The notes beneath the pieces were generated by a model. It had not been told where the DNA came from. It saw only the letters and a program-made list of their open reading frames with translations, and did not search any database. DNA of 9,850 nucleotides from Microcaldota archaeon. Lineage in GTDB: Archaea > Micrarchaeota > Micrarchaeia > Norongarragalinales > Norongarragalinaceae. Every line of letters starts with the position of its first letter. Positions within the stretch are counted from its first letter, which is position 1. Made by a program: the position numbers and the translations under genes. Below are positions 1-6,207 of the stretch, one piece after another. Where the stretch lies: assembly GCA_018304285.1 (NCBI GenBank), contig JAGVWL010000042.1, forward strand, positions 1 through 9,850. The letters run 5' to 3'.

Positions 1-1815
1 CAGGAGTTCAAGAACCCGAAAGGAAAGCTCAAGGCAATAGTCTGCACTTCGAGCTTGGAGTTGGGTATTGACATCGGCGCGATTGATTTGGTGATTCAAT
101 ACGTTTCCCCCAGGCAAGTAAGCAGGCTCATTCAAAGGATTGGGAGAAGCGGGCACAGGGCGGGGTTGATTCCCAAGGGTGTATTAATTGCTTCCTCGCC
201 TTTGGATGCATTGGAATCTTTGGCGGTCGCGGAAAAGGCGTTGGCGCGGGAGATAGAGCCCGTTTCAATCCAGCGCAATTCGCTCGACGTTTTGGCGCAC
301 CAAATCGCAGGCATTGTTCTCGATAAAAAGAAGGCGAGCGTGGGCGAGGCTTACTCGATTTGCAAAAGGGCTTTTCCGTACTGGAATCTCGGTTTGAACG
401 TTTTTCTGGGTGTGGTGAAGCTCATGGCGCAATTGCGGATCGTGGCTTTCGACGGAATCGAGCTTCAGGAAATGAAGCGCACGCGCCTTTACTATTACCA
501 AAACCTTTCGAGCATTCCGGACGAAAAGAGGTTTTGGATTAAGGATGCGGCGTCGCGCAAGAACGTGGGCGTGCTGGACGAGGCTTTCGTTTCCGAATAC
601 CTGCAGGAGGGGCGGATTTTCATAACGCGGGGGAAGGCGTGGCGCGTTTTGAGCGTGGGGGAGCGGGAAATTGCGGTGGAGCAGAGCGGTGACATTACTG
701 CCGCAGTTCCCGATTGGGTGGGAGAGGAAATTCCCATTCCGCCGGCAATAAGCGAGAGCGTCGCACGCTTTTTCTCTTCGAAAGTGGTCGCCGAGAAAGG
801 CTTGGCCGGAAAGCTGAATTCGTTCATTGACGCACAGGCAAAGCATTTCGTGCCTTTGCCGAACGAAATCGTTTTGGAAAAGCGCGAGAATCTCGTGATA
901 GTGCATTGCTTCAAGGGCAACAAGATCAACGAGACGATTGCGAAAGCGATCGCGCCGCTGCTTTCGAAAGGCTATGCCGTTCGCACGAAAGCGAATGCGT
1001 ACGGCATTCTCTTGGAATTCCCGCCCAAGCAGAACGTGGAATTGGACGAGATTGCCTTGGTTTTGACGCAGTTGGGCGGCGAGAAAGTGCAGCAAATCCT
1101 TGAAGCGATTCTCCCGCAGTCGAGCTTGTTTGCCGTGAAGTTTTCGCACGTGGGAAAGCGTTTCGGTTTCATACGCCGGGACGTGGAGTACCGCAGCGTG
1201 AGCTTGAAGAGGATAGTGAAAAGCTTGGCTTCCGATTCTCCCCTGCTTCGGGAGGTGTTCAACGAGCTTTATGCGGAAAAGCTGGATGTTTTAGGGGCGG
1301 CGAACGTTTTCGCGGACTTGGCTTTCGGGAAAATGAAAATCAAGACTGTCGAGAGCGAGGGAGGTTGGTCGCCGTTGGCAGCAGAATTCCTGTCTTTCGG
1401 CGGTTTCAGCGAGCTGTTCATTCCCGCGGAGCCGACGGAAAAAATCCTGGCCGCCTTCAAGGCTGAGCTGCTCGAGAAGACTTTGCGCTTGAAATGCGCT
1501 TTTTGCGGGAAGACTTCTTTCAAGAAGCTCGAATTGGAGGGAATGATTTTCTGTCCGTACTGCCGTTCGCAGCGTTTGTTTCCCGCGGAAGAGGGGCTGA
1601 AAGGTGACAGGATGAAGGCGGAAGCGCAGACTATCGGCACTCTCGTTGCAACGTTCGGAATGCGCGCTTTGATTGCTTTGAGCACTTACGGCGTGGGGCC
1701 GGGCAAGGCGGGCGGCATTCTAGGGCGGATGCAGAAGACGGATGAAGAGTTTTTCCGCGATTTGCTGGAAGCGCAAAAGACGTTCATCCGCACGAAAAAG
1801 TATTGGCGGGCTTAA
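1..1815 (+). CDS. lhr: Lhr-type large helicase, C-terminal part (5' truncated by window edge)
   Basis: The frame is open from base 1, so the start and most of the first RecA domain lie outside; 604 residues are visible, against roughly 850-950 usual for the family. Lhr proteins are superfamily 2 ATP-dependent 3'-5' helicases of nucleic-acid repair or RNA metabolism. Visible first are helicase motif V (TSSLELGIDIG, about residues 16-26) and motif VI (QRIGRSGHR, about 45-53), both in the Lhr form. A long winged-helix and Lhr-core region follows. Near the end is a four-cysteine zinc knuckle, C499-x2-C502 and C518-x2-C521 counted from the window start, seen in some archaeal Lhr proteins. The TAA stop at 1813-1815 overlaps the stop of the convergent gene. 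The family call is firm; the subgroup is not assigned. Confidence 0.92.
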   Translation, partial: QEFKNPKGKLKAIVCTSSLELGIDIGAIDLVIQYVSPRQVSRLIQRIGRSGHRAGLIPKGVLIASSPLDALESLAVAEKALAREIEPVSIQRNSLDVLAHQIAGIVLDKKKASVGEAYSICKRAFPYWNLGLNVFLGVVKLMAQLRIVAFDGIELQEMKRTRLYYYQNLSSIPDEKRFWIKDAASRKNVGVLDEAFVSEYLQEGRIFITRGKAWRVLSVGEREIAVEQSGDITAAVPDWVGEEIPIPPAISESVARFFSSKVVAEKGLAGKLNSFIDAQAKHFVPLPNEIVLEKRENLVIVHCFKGNKINETIAKAIAPLLSKGYAVRTKANAYGILLEFPPKQNVELDEIALVLTQLGGEKVQQILEAILPQSSLFAVKFSHVGKRFGFIRRDVEYRSVSLKRIVKSLASDSPLLREVFNELYAEKLDVLGAANVFADLAFGKMKIKTVESEGGWSPLAAEFLSFGGFSELFIPAEPTEKILAAFKAELLEKTLRLKCAFCGKTSFKKLELEGMIFCPYCRSQRLFPAEEGLKGDRMKAEAQTIGTLVATFGMRALIALSTYGVGPGKAGGILGRMQKTDEEFFRDLLEAQKTFIRTKKYWRA

Positions 1816-2123
1816 GTTTCAGGCCATAATTCTGCTTCCAGGGCTTTCCTGAATGTCGGGTCGCTTTGCAATGCGAGTTTTAGCTTCGTGTCCTGGAAAA
1901 AGTGCGCTATGGTTTTGCCTTCTTTCCCTTCTACTACTGCATTTAGGCCAGCGGGAACCTCGGGCAGGCTTCTCGATCCCGCATAGTTGAATTCCTCGCG
2001 TCCTTTGGCTTTCCCGTGGACTATAAATTCCCTTAACCCCCTTCCTGAAACTGTTGCTTCAACGAGAAATTCCTCCGAACGCAATCCTAGGTTGTGTTTA
2101 ACTGTGACGAACCGTTTTTCCAT
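1812..2123 (-). CDS. Hypothetical protein, 103 aa, last gene of the Ubl/E2 operon
   Basis: I do not recognise this protein. It is 103 residues, cysteine-free, with an N-terminal half of alternating polar and hydrophobic residues that looks like beta strands and a more helical C-terminal third. No membrane segment or signal peptide is evident. The ATG at 2123 lies six bases after the stop of the 33-residue ORF and is preceded by a purine-rich stretch (GAGTGAG), so it should be co-transcribed with the E2 and the modifier. Its stop overlaps that of lhr. Position makes an accessory role in the ubiquitin-like pathway possible, but nothing in the sequence shows it. Coding status is supported by tight packing and a full-length open frame. 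Confidence 0.72.
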   Translation of the reverse strand: MEKRFVTVKHNLGLRSEEFLVEATVSGRGLREFIVHGKAKGREEFNYAGSRSLPEVPAGLNAVVEGKEGKTIAHFFQDTKLKLALQSDPTFRKALEAELWPET

Positions 2124-2129
2124 CTATTC

Positions 2130-2231
2130 TCACTCGCCACTTTTCAATATGAATTCGTATTCTTCCTCGGAAGGGGGCTTGCGCTCTTCAATTTTCTTTT
2201 CCTTCACCGCGATTATTTTCGGCTTGTTCAT
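2130..2231 (-). CDS. Small ORF, 33 aa, translationally coupled
   Basis: A short frame fills the gap between two longer genes. Its ATG (2229-2231) overlaps the TGA of the upstream gene as ATGA, a classic coupling arrangement, and AAGGCGAG just upstream can act as ribosome binding site. It ends with TGA six bases before the next start. The peptide is highly charged: Lys-rich at first (MNKPKIIAVKEKK), then an acidic EEEYEFILKSGE tail. No known domain is recognised. It could be a small partner protein or simply a leader coupling its neighbours. The case for it being real rests on the overlap and on filling the gap exactly. Confidence 0.55.
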   Translation of the reverse strand: MNKPKIIAVKEKKIEERKPPSEEEYEFILKSGE

Positions 2232-2887
2232 TTTCTCGCCTTGTGGTTCGGAATTATTTGCTCATGAATTCCCCTTGCAATAACTTCCGCCATTTCTTCT
2301 CCCAACAGCCCCGCTGCTTGCGTTTGCCTCAAGCCCACCCGATCCAAATAACCCAAGCTGTTGGCGTGCTTCCAGTTCCGTTTTCCGGGCTCTCCCAAAG
2401 CGTCGAGCAATTCAATGGTTTTTTGGTGCACAGCCGGGTCGTGCGGGTATTTCGCGGGAATTTCGATTGTGTAATGCATTGGCAGATCTTCGTTCGGCTT
2501 GTTCACCATGTAGTACGGATCTTTTCCTGGTGGAACCGGACTTTCGTTGTGCTTGATTTTGCTCGGGTCGTGTAATTTCAACCTTACAGGTCGGTCTGGG
2601 CCGCTGCGGTCAGGAAGATATTGCGTGTTGTGAACGTCAATCATAATCGCGTCCGGATGTTCTTCGAGAAGCTTCAAAAGCTGGGCTGCAAACGCAAACG
2701 TTTCATCAACTTGAGGTTTTTCCACAGTTGCTCGCTTCAAGGCAGGCTGGATAGTGTCTTCAATCGGAATGTCTGCCGGAATCACTTCGTGCCCCAATTC
2801 CCTCAGCTTTGCAGCTATCTTCGGAGTGAAAAACTTTGCGCTTTTCTCATTCGGGTGCATTCCCCTGACCAAAATTATTTTAGCCAT
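2228..2887 (-). CDS. Putative M14-like zinc carboxypeptidase/amidohydrolase
   Basis: This 219-residue protein shows a pattern like that of M14 carboxypeptidases and succinylglutamate desuccinylase/aspartoacylase enzymes. HPNE at 11-14 supplies an H-x2-E zinc pair right after a first beta strand (KIILVRG). A histidine in IDVHNT (H86) could be the third ligand, and E142 in TIEIP could be the general base. Such enzymes hydrolyse C-terminal peptide or amide bonds. No signal peptide is seen, so it should act in the cytoplasm. The ATG is one base after the E2 stop, with GAGGGT upstream, so it belongs to the E2 transcription unit. In that context it might trim a C-terminus or an adduct, but this is inference. 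The protein is shorter than typical M14 peptidases, and remote or unrelated folds remain possible. Confidence 0.5.
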   Translation of the reverse strand: MAKIILVRGMHPNEKSAKFFTPKIAAKLRELGHEVIPADIPIEDTIQPALKRATVEKPQVDETFAFAAQLLKLLEEHPDAIMIDVHNTQYLPDRSGPDRPVRLKLHDPSKIKHNESPVPPGKDPYYMVNKPNEDLPMHYTIEIPAKYPHDPAVHQKTIELLDALGEPGKRNWKHANSLGYLDRVGLRQTQAAGLLGEEMAEVIARGIHEQIIPNHKARK

Positions 2888-2888
2888 T

Positions 2889-3347
2889 TCAAACTACCCT
2901 CGGCCTGCTTGGCTTTGCGCCTGCAAAGCCGTTTTTTTCGAACCATTTCGCCGCCTGTTTGTTCAACGGGTCTTTCGGGTTCGGGTTGGCGAGCAGATGC
3001 TGCAATGCTTTCGTTACTCCCGCGACGCTCGTGCTCTCGCTCCAGTCGTTGACCAGTTGAATGCAAACGCGTCCGTCGTCCTCGCGAATGTTCGGGTGGT
3101 AGATTGGCGAAAGCCAATACACTTCCACGCTTCCCGGGTAGGGAAACTCTCGCAATAGAATTATCTGCACTTTGTGGGCGTCTTGCTCGAAAACCCTGTC
3201 GCCTTGCTTGGCGTAGCCTTTGCCGTGCAGGCTGACTGTATACTCCGTCTTTTCGGCGTTCACTTCGAACTTGTAGGCGCTCGAGCGCATTTCGTCGTAC
3301 TCGCTTTCTAGCCTGCGTTTCCAAATGTTTTCGGGCAAGAATGCCAT
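2889..3347 (-). CDS. E2 ubiquitin-conjugating enzyme (UBC fold)
   Basis: A compact 152-residue E2, close to the size of a minimal eukaryotic UBC domain. It would accept the modifier from E1 as a thioester and pass it to a substrate lysine with help from an E3. Visible features: an N-terminal helix (WKRRLESEYDEM, about 9-20); the central sheet ending in FPYPG (68-72); the HPN motif at 84-86, which stabilises the oxyanion; the active-site cysteine C95 in GRVC; the W102 position; and the PNPKDPL segment (122-128), with D126 matching the acidic residue that tunes the lysine nucleophile. HPN-to-Cys spacing is one residue longer than in UbcH5-type enzymes. I chose the ATG at 3347 because GAAGGTG lies seven bases upstream; an in-frame ATG at 3380 would overlap the preceding gene. 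Confidence 0.95.
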   Translation of the reverse strand: MAFLPENIWKRRLESEYDEMRSSAYKFEVNAEKTEYTVSLHGKGYAKQGDRVFEQDAHKVQIILLREFPYPGSVEVYWLSPIYHPNIREDDGRVCIQLVNDWSESTSVAGVTKALQHLLANPNPKDPLNKQAAKWFEKNGFAGAKPSRPRVV

Positions 3348-3354
3348 TGGGTTG

Positions 3355-3361
3355 CACCTTC
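3355..3361 (-). promoter_or_regulatory. Ribosome binding site of the E2 gene
   Basis: GAAGGTG on the minus strand, seven bases before the ATG at 3347, matches the archaeal consensus GGAGGTGA well. It decides the start in favour of 3347 over the upstream in-frame ATG at 3380. Confidence 0.7.
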
Positions 3362-3363
3362 TT

Positions 3364-4044
3364 TCATTGGGAGGATGCATGATTATAGTTATTGCCTTTT
3401 AGCGAAAAACGGGTGCGTTGAAAGTGCTGGTTCCAAGCGCGCAATAATCTCCTCCGCTGTTCGGGCGAAACTTGCTTGGCAAGCGGATTGTCTGGATGCT
3501 TCAAAAGGACGATGTTGTTTGCATCGTCTATAAGCCCATCGTCATGCTCTTCGATAAGTCGTTTCCAATCTCTCCTGATAAAAGGCGCCCTGTTGGATGA
3601 ATACAGGTTGTTAACAATAACGCCAAGCGCTTTTGTCTTCATTCTTGGTATCAAGTAGGGAAAGGCGAAGTTGGTCAAGGATGCCCCGAGGCCACGCATG
3701 AATATTCTGAGTCTCCCCTCACTTGTTCTTTTCACGCCTCGCGTACTGTAATATCCCCTTACCCAGCCTGGAAACATCCTAGCGACCTTTGGGAAAGCTT
3801 CAACAATAGACTCGGGCAAAAACCTTACCACCCGCGGAAGTTGTGCAATGCGGCCTATCGGGGTGATGAGTAGAAGATAAAATGCCGTTGCCCAGCGGGA
3901 TGCTCTAGTCTGATCCTTAACCTCGTCAACTCTTCTCTTCAAATCAGGGTGGAAAGACACATAGCGTATAACCTCATAGTTTTCTTCGGGATAGGGAAAA
4001 GAACGTCTGAACCTGAATACGGGCTTGAGTTTTTCTGTGGGCAT
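3364..4044 (-). CDS. Unrecognised basic protein, 226 aa, between Ubl and E2
   Basis: I do not recognise this protein. It is 226 residues, rich in Arg and Pro, with no cysteine, so it cannot be a thioester-forming or cysteine-type zinc component. A short hydrophobic stretch (WATAFYLLLITPIG, about 51-64) could be a buried helix or a membrane-dipping segment, but it is too short to call a membrane span. The C-terminal part is helical and charged. The start at ATG 4044 leaves 22 bases after the modifier stop and has AAGG upstream; a longer frame to 4134 would run into the modifier gene. The TGA is 16 bases before the E2 start. Its codons look more mixed and AT-rich than those of its neighbours, suggesting later insertion into the operon. 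It could be a target, adaptor or E3-like partner. Confidence 0.75.
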   Translation of the reverse strand: MPTEKLKPVFRFRRSFPYPEENYEVIRYVSFHPDLKRRVDEVKDQTRASRWATAFYLLLITPIGRIAQLPRVVRFLPESIVEAFPKVARMFPGWVRGYYSTRGVKRTSEGRLRIFMRGLGASLTNFAFPYLIPRMKTKALGVIVNNLYSSNRAPFIRRDWKRLIEEHDDGLIDDANNIVLLKHPDNPLAKQVSPEQRRRLLRAWNQHFQRTRFSLKGNNYNHASSQ

Positions 4045-4066
4045 AGTGCCTTCAGCACTCTTGCTA

Positions 4067-4312
4067 TTAATTTCCGCCAGTCGGGTCGGGAATGAGCATG
4101 ATCTTCGCGCCTTCGGCCAAGCCTGCTTCTGCAACAGTGGTTTCGGGGCTCAAAATCTTGTTGTCTTCAGTCGCGAGCACGAACCTGTCTTTCAGCTGCA
4201 AGTTTTCTACTAAAACTTCGAGAACGCTTCCTATGGTGAATTCCGGTTCGACTGCGACGGTGATTTCCTTTCCCGAAGTCGTCTGCACGACGATTATGTT
4301 GAATTCAGCCAT
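4067..4312 (-). CDS. Ubiquitin-like modifier precursor ending in Gly-Gly-Asn
   Basis: An 81-residue protein with beta-grasp character: strand 1 (NIIVVQTT, 5-12), a Gly-Lys turn, strand 2 (EITVAVEP, 16-23), a helix (TIGSVLEVLVENLQL, 26-40), strand 3 (RFVLATEDNK, 43-52), and a last strand (AKIMLIPDP, 69-77) leading into G79-G80. This is the ubiquitin/UFM1/SAMP layout. One residue, N81, follows the double glycine, so it looks like a precursor cleaved to expose the reactive glycine, the likely job of the JAMM protease at 4884. Lysines at 15, 41, 52 and 70 are possible chain sites. It is the first gene leftward from the shared promoter, with a strong GGTGAT site. The IP-containing tail recalls UFM1, but the double glycine is ubiquitin-like. 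Confidence 0.92.
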   Translation of the reverse strand: MAEFNIIVVQTTSGKEITVAVEPEFTIGSVLEVLVENLQLKDRFVLATEDNKILSPETTVAEAGLAEGAKIMLIPDPTGGN

Positions 4313-4318
4313 ACGAAC

Positions 4319-4324
4319 ATCACC
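4319..4324 (-). promoter_or_regulatory. Strong ribosome binding site of the Ubl gene
   Basis: GGTGAT on the minus strand, six bases before the ATG at 4312, is an exact match to the complement of the archaeal 16S rRNA tail. It is among the strongest such sites in the window and suits a modifier needed in bulk. Confidence 0.65.
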
Positions 4325-4386
4325 CGCTTTGCTTGTTTAAAACCCTGAAAGAATTATAAGCGGCGTTCGGTTTATTACTCTTGCTG

Positions 4387-4394
4387 GGAGGAGG
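4387..4394 (+). promoter_or_regulatory. Ribosome binding site fixing a GTG start
   Basis: GGAGGAGG lies eight bases before GTG 4403. There is no ATG at a suitable distance, so this strong site supports the GTG as start of the 144-residue protein. Confidence 0.65.
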
Positions 4395-4402
4395 CGCTGA
4401 AA

Positions 4403-4837
4403 GTGAACAAGCCGGTCGTAAAAAAGAAGGGAAGCGACGGTTTCTCAGAAGTTTCTTTTTCGGAGACAGCGCAAGCTCAAGACGAGAACGCAGCGGAAGA
4501 GCGGCCGGAAGGCAAGGACGACGAGATTGTGGGCGTGAACCCACTGACGCAAAAGCCCATTATCAAAAGCATCGAGAGAAAGCCTGTGGTGCGCGGGATA
4601 TTTGACAAGAAGCCCGAAGCGGGTGAAACGCAAGATGAAGCAGAGTTAATTGCGAAGGACGTTACTGTCTCGGAATTGCGCCAAAGGCAGTTGCGGGACA
4701 TTACCCCGGTTTCCAACGAACCGGCAAGGGAAGAAAGGGAGTTGTCGCCCGCCGAACTGGCGAAAAGGATTTGGGAAGAGAAGGAAAAGAAGAAGGCTTG
4801 GCACACGAAGCTCATGGGCAGGTTCGGCTTCAAGTAA
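4403..4837 (+). CDS. Charged, probably disordered protein, 144 aa, in the JAMM/RING operon
   Basis: Not recognised. The 144-residue product starts at GTG 4403 behind a strong binding site. It is rich in Lys, Glu, Asp and Arg, contains no cysteine and almost no aromatic residues, and has few hydrophobic runs, so much of it is likely disordered. The last 35 residues (SPAELAKRIWEEKEKKK onward) should form a charged helix. It contains short repeated patterns of the type KP(I/V)(I/V)(K/R), for example KPIIKS and KPVVRG at about residues 51-64, which might be linear binding motifs. It is the first gene of the operon encoding the JAMM protease and the RING protein, 46 bases before the JAMM start. 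A scaffold or substrate-adaptor role is possible but unproven. Confidence 0.72.
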   Translation: MNKPVVKKKGSDGFSEVSFSETAQAQDENAAEERPEGKDDEIVGVNPLTQKPIIKSIERKPVVRGIFDKKPEAGETQDEAELIAKDVTVSELRQRQLRDITPVSNEPAREERELSPAELAKRIWEEKEKKKAWHTKLMGRFGFK

Positions 4838-4872
4838 GGCGCGGAAAGCAAAAACCCACTTGGATGGAACTA

Positions 4873-4876
4873 GAGG
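4873..4876 (+). promoter_or_regulatory. Ribosome binding site fixing the GTG start of the JAMM gene
   Basis: GAGG lies seven bases before GTG 4884. The frame is open far upstream through the preceding gene, so this site decides the start. A TTG at 4860 is the only close alternative and lacks such a site. Confidence 0.55.
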
Positions 4877-4883
4877 CGTAGGC

Positions 4884-5345
4884 GTGTTTGACGTTTATTT
4901 GGAGGAAAAAGCTTTTGAAAAGGCGTCGGCCCACTTCAAGGACCACGCTTCGCGGCGCTTGGAAGCGCTGGGTTTTCTCGTGGGCGGGGTTTACTCGTTT
5001 GAAGGAAGGCAATACGTTATGGTTGAGGATTACGTTACTGCAGAGAATGATGCTACTGCGGTCACCGTGCGTTTTTCCCGCGAAGCGTTCAAGGATTTGT
5101 CGAAAACCCTGTCCGACGGCGTGGTGATTGTCGGATGGTGCCACTCGCACCCGGGCTACGGGTGCTTTCTCTCGAGCACGGACGTGCGCACGCAAAAGGT
5201 TTTTTTCCCCGAAGATTTTCATATTGCAGTGGTCTGCGACCCTTTGAAGGGAGAGTGGAAGGCGTTCAAGCTTTCGAAAGCGGAGCCGGAAGGGAATGAA
5301 GAGAATTACCGGGAAGTTTCGTTTGCGGTTGTAAGGGAGAAATAA
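4884..5345 (+). CDS. JAMM/MPN+ metalloprotease, Rpn11/CSN5-like isopeptidase
   Basis: A 153-residue single-domain JAMM protein. The zinc site is complete: H87-x-H89, then exactly seven residues to S97, two more to D100 (HSHPGYGCFLSSTD), with E27 (RLEALGFLVGG) as the upstream catalytic glutamate. The wording of the active-site loop, including the Gly-Cys before the hydrophobic pair, is nearly that of eukaryotic Rpn11 and CSN5. In this family zinc-activated water cuts the isopeptide bond after the modifier's last glycine. Here it should both mature the Gly-Gly-Asn precursor and remove the modifier from targets. It is a soluble protein without a lid-type C-terminal extension, so it is not obviously built for a proteasome lid. 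It sits 46 bases after the charged gene and 19 before the RING gene, in one operon. Confidence 0.94.
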   Translation: MFDVYLEEKAFEKASAHFKDHASRRLEALGFLVGGVYSFEGRQYVMVEDYVTAENDATAVTVRFSREAFKDLSKTLSDGVVIVGWCHSHPGYGCFLSSTDVRTQKVFFPEDFHIAVVCDPLKGEWKAFKLSKAEPEGNEENYREVSFAVVREK

Positions 5346-5364
5346 AGAAAAGCGTTGGTTTGGA

Positions 5365-6207
5365 ATGGAAGCGGGCGGAGACATCATTGGCGTGGAGGAA
5401 AAGCCTTCAGCAGTCGCAAAGCCCAGGGCTCGCAAGAAGCCGGGACGCAAAAAAGAATTGCGCTTCAAGCTCACGCGCTTCGACAGGGATTTGGCCGCGC
5501 TAGTCAAAAACGGCATTACCGACGTTCCGACTATCCTGCAGAAGACTTCCGTGGATCCTGAGGATTTCAACGCGCGGCTGAACGTGCTGGTAAAAAAAGG
5601 GTTTTTCGTTTTCGACGCTGCAACCCGCTCTACACTGCGCTTGGGCTGGCGCGGGTATAACTTGTTCGCGCCCAAACTGAAAGCCAAGGGAGAGCAAAAG
5701 CAGGCTGAGGAAAAGCCGTTGATAGAGCAAAAGCCTTCGAACCAAGGTGTAGAGCGGGAAAAGCAAATGTTCAAGCCGCCTTCCGAACCTCCGCCCGTGC
5801 AAATCCTTCCTGCGCCGCAGACTACTGCCGATTTGGCTGATTTGCTTGAGCGCGGCTCGCCTAAAAACGGCGTTACGCCCAAAAACAGCTTTTTCGTCGA
5901 CCGGCAGCAAAAGCGCGTTTCCGAAAAGCCGCAGCCGGCGCAAAAACCTTCGGACACGGGCAAGGCGCTGATTCTCGAGGGGACGGAGGCATGCGAGCTT
6001 TGCAAGGCAAAATTCAAGCTTAACGTGAAGAACAGCGAGCAGTCGAAGTACGGGCATTGTTTTTGCGGGGCCGGATTCCACAAGGATTGTTATGAAAGCC
6101 TTTTGGAGAACGGCGGGAATTGCGTGCGCTGCGGGCGGAAGCTGAAATTGATGTTCGACAAGAAGGCGGAAGACGCGGTCAGGGGAATCAAGGACGCGTT
6201 CGAGTGA
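5365..6207 (+). CDS. Winged-helix plus RING-like zinc protein, candidate E3 ligase
   Basis: A 280-residue, three-part protein. A basic N-terminus (PRARKKPGRKKE, about 21-32) leads into a helical region at about 34-100 that reads like a winged helix (FDRDLAALVKNG, then a helix-turn-helix, then LVKKGFFVF). Residues 105-205 are Pro, Gln and Lys rich and probably disordered. At the end are eight potential zinc ligands in RING order: C210-x2-C213, C232-x-C234, H239-x2-C242, C253-x2-C256. The third and fourth ligands are Cys-x-Cys followed by a four-residue gap before His, which departs slightly from the classical RING pattern. A RING domain would bind the E2 and promote transfer; the N-terminal part would pick substrates or DNA. 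ATG 5365 has only a weak binding site and is 19 bases after the JAMM stop. Confidence 0.82.
   Translation: MEAGGDIIGVEEKPSAVAKPRARKKPGRKKELRFKLTRFDRDLAALVKNGITDVPTILQKTSVDPEDFNARLNVLVKKGFFVFDAATRSTLRLGWRGYNLFAPKLKAKGEQKQAEEKPLIEQKPSNQGVEREKQMFKPPSEPPPVQILPAPQTTADLADLLERGSPKNGVTPKNSFFVDRQQKRVSEKPQPAQKPSDTGKALILEGTEACELCKAKFKLNVKNSEQSKYGHCFCGAGFHKDCYESLLENGGNCVRCGRKLKLMFDKKAEDAVRGIKDAFE

Larger units (their letters stand above)
4313..4402. promoter_or_regulatory. Divergent promoter region of the ubiquitin-like locus
   Basis: These 90 bases separate the two operons. An AT-rich element at 4352-4360 reads AATTATAAG on the plus strand and CTTATAATT on the minus strand, so it can serve as a TATA box in both directions. 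With initiation about 25 bases downstream, leftward transcripts would start near 4330 and rightward ones near 4382. That gives short leaders that still hold the ribosome binding sites (4319-4324 and 4387-4394). A second AT element, TTTATTA at 4371-4377, is too close to the rightward gene to keep its binding site in the message. The positions are inferred from spacing only. Confidence 0.55.

Noticed and set aside
265..1149. Long open frame on the minus strand inside lhr
   Set aside because: It is the antisense shadow of a well-supported helicase frame; its translation is Arg/His/Leu-rich without domain sense.
2130..2231. True ubiquitin-interacting motif in the 33-residue peptide
   Set aside because: The invariant alanine is missing and the spacing between the acidic run and the serine is one residue short.
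3348..3380. E2 start at ATG 3380
   Set aside because: It overlaps the previous gene, lacks a good binding site, and adds residues before the normal E2 N-terminal helix; ATG 3347 has GAAGGTG at ideal spacing.
4045..4134. Longer N-terminus for the 3364-4044 protein, starting at 4134
   Set aside because: It would overlap the end of the modifier gene by 68 bases, and an ATG at 4044 with AAGG upstream is available.
4830..6083. 417-codon open frame on the minus strand opposite the JAMM and RING genes
   Set aside because: It spans two genes with clear zinc motifs on the other strand, and its Ser/Phe/Arg-rich composition is typical of an antisense frame.
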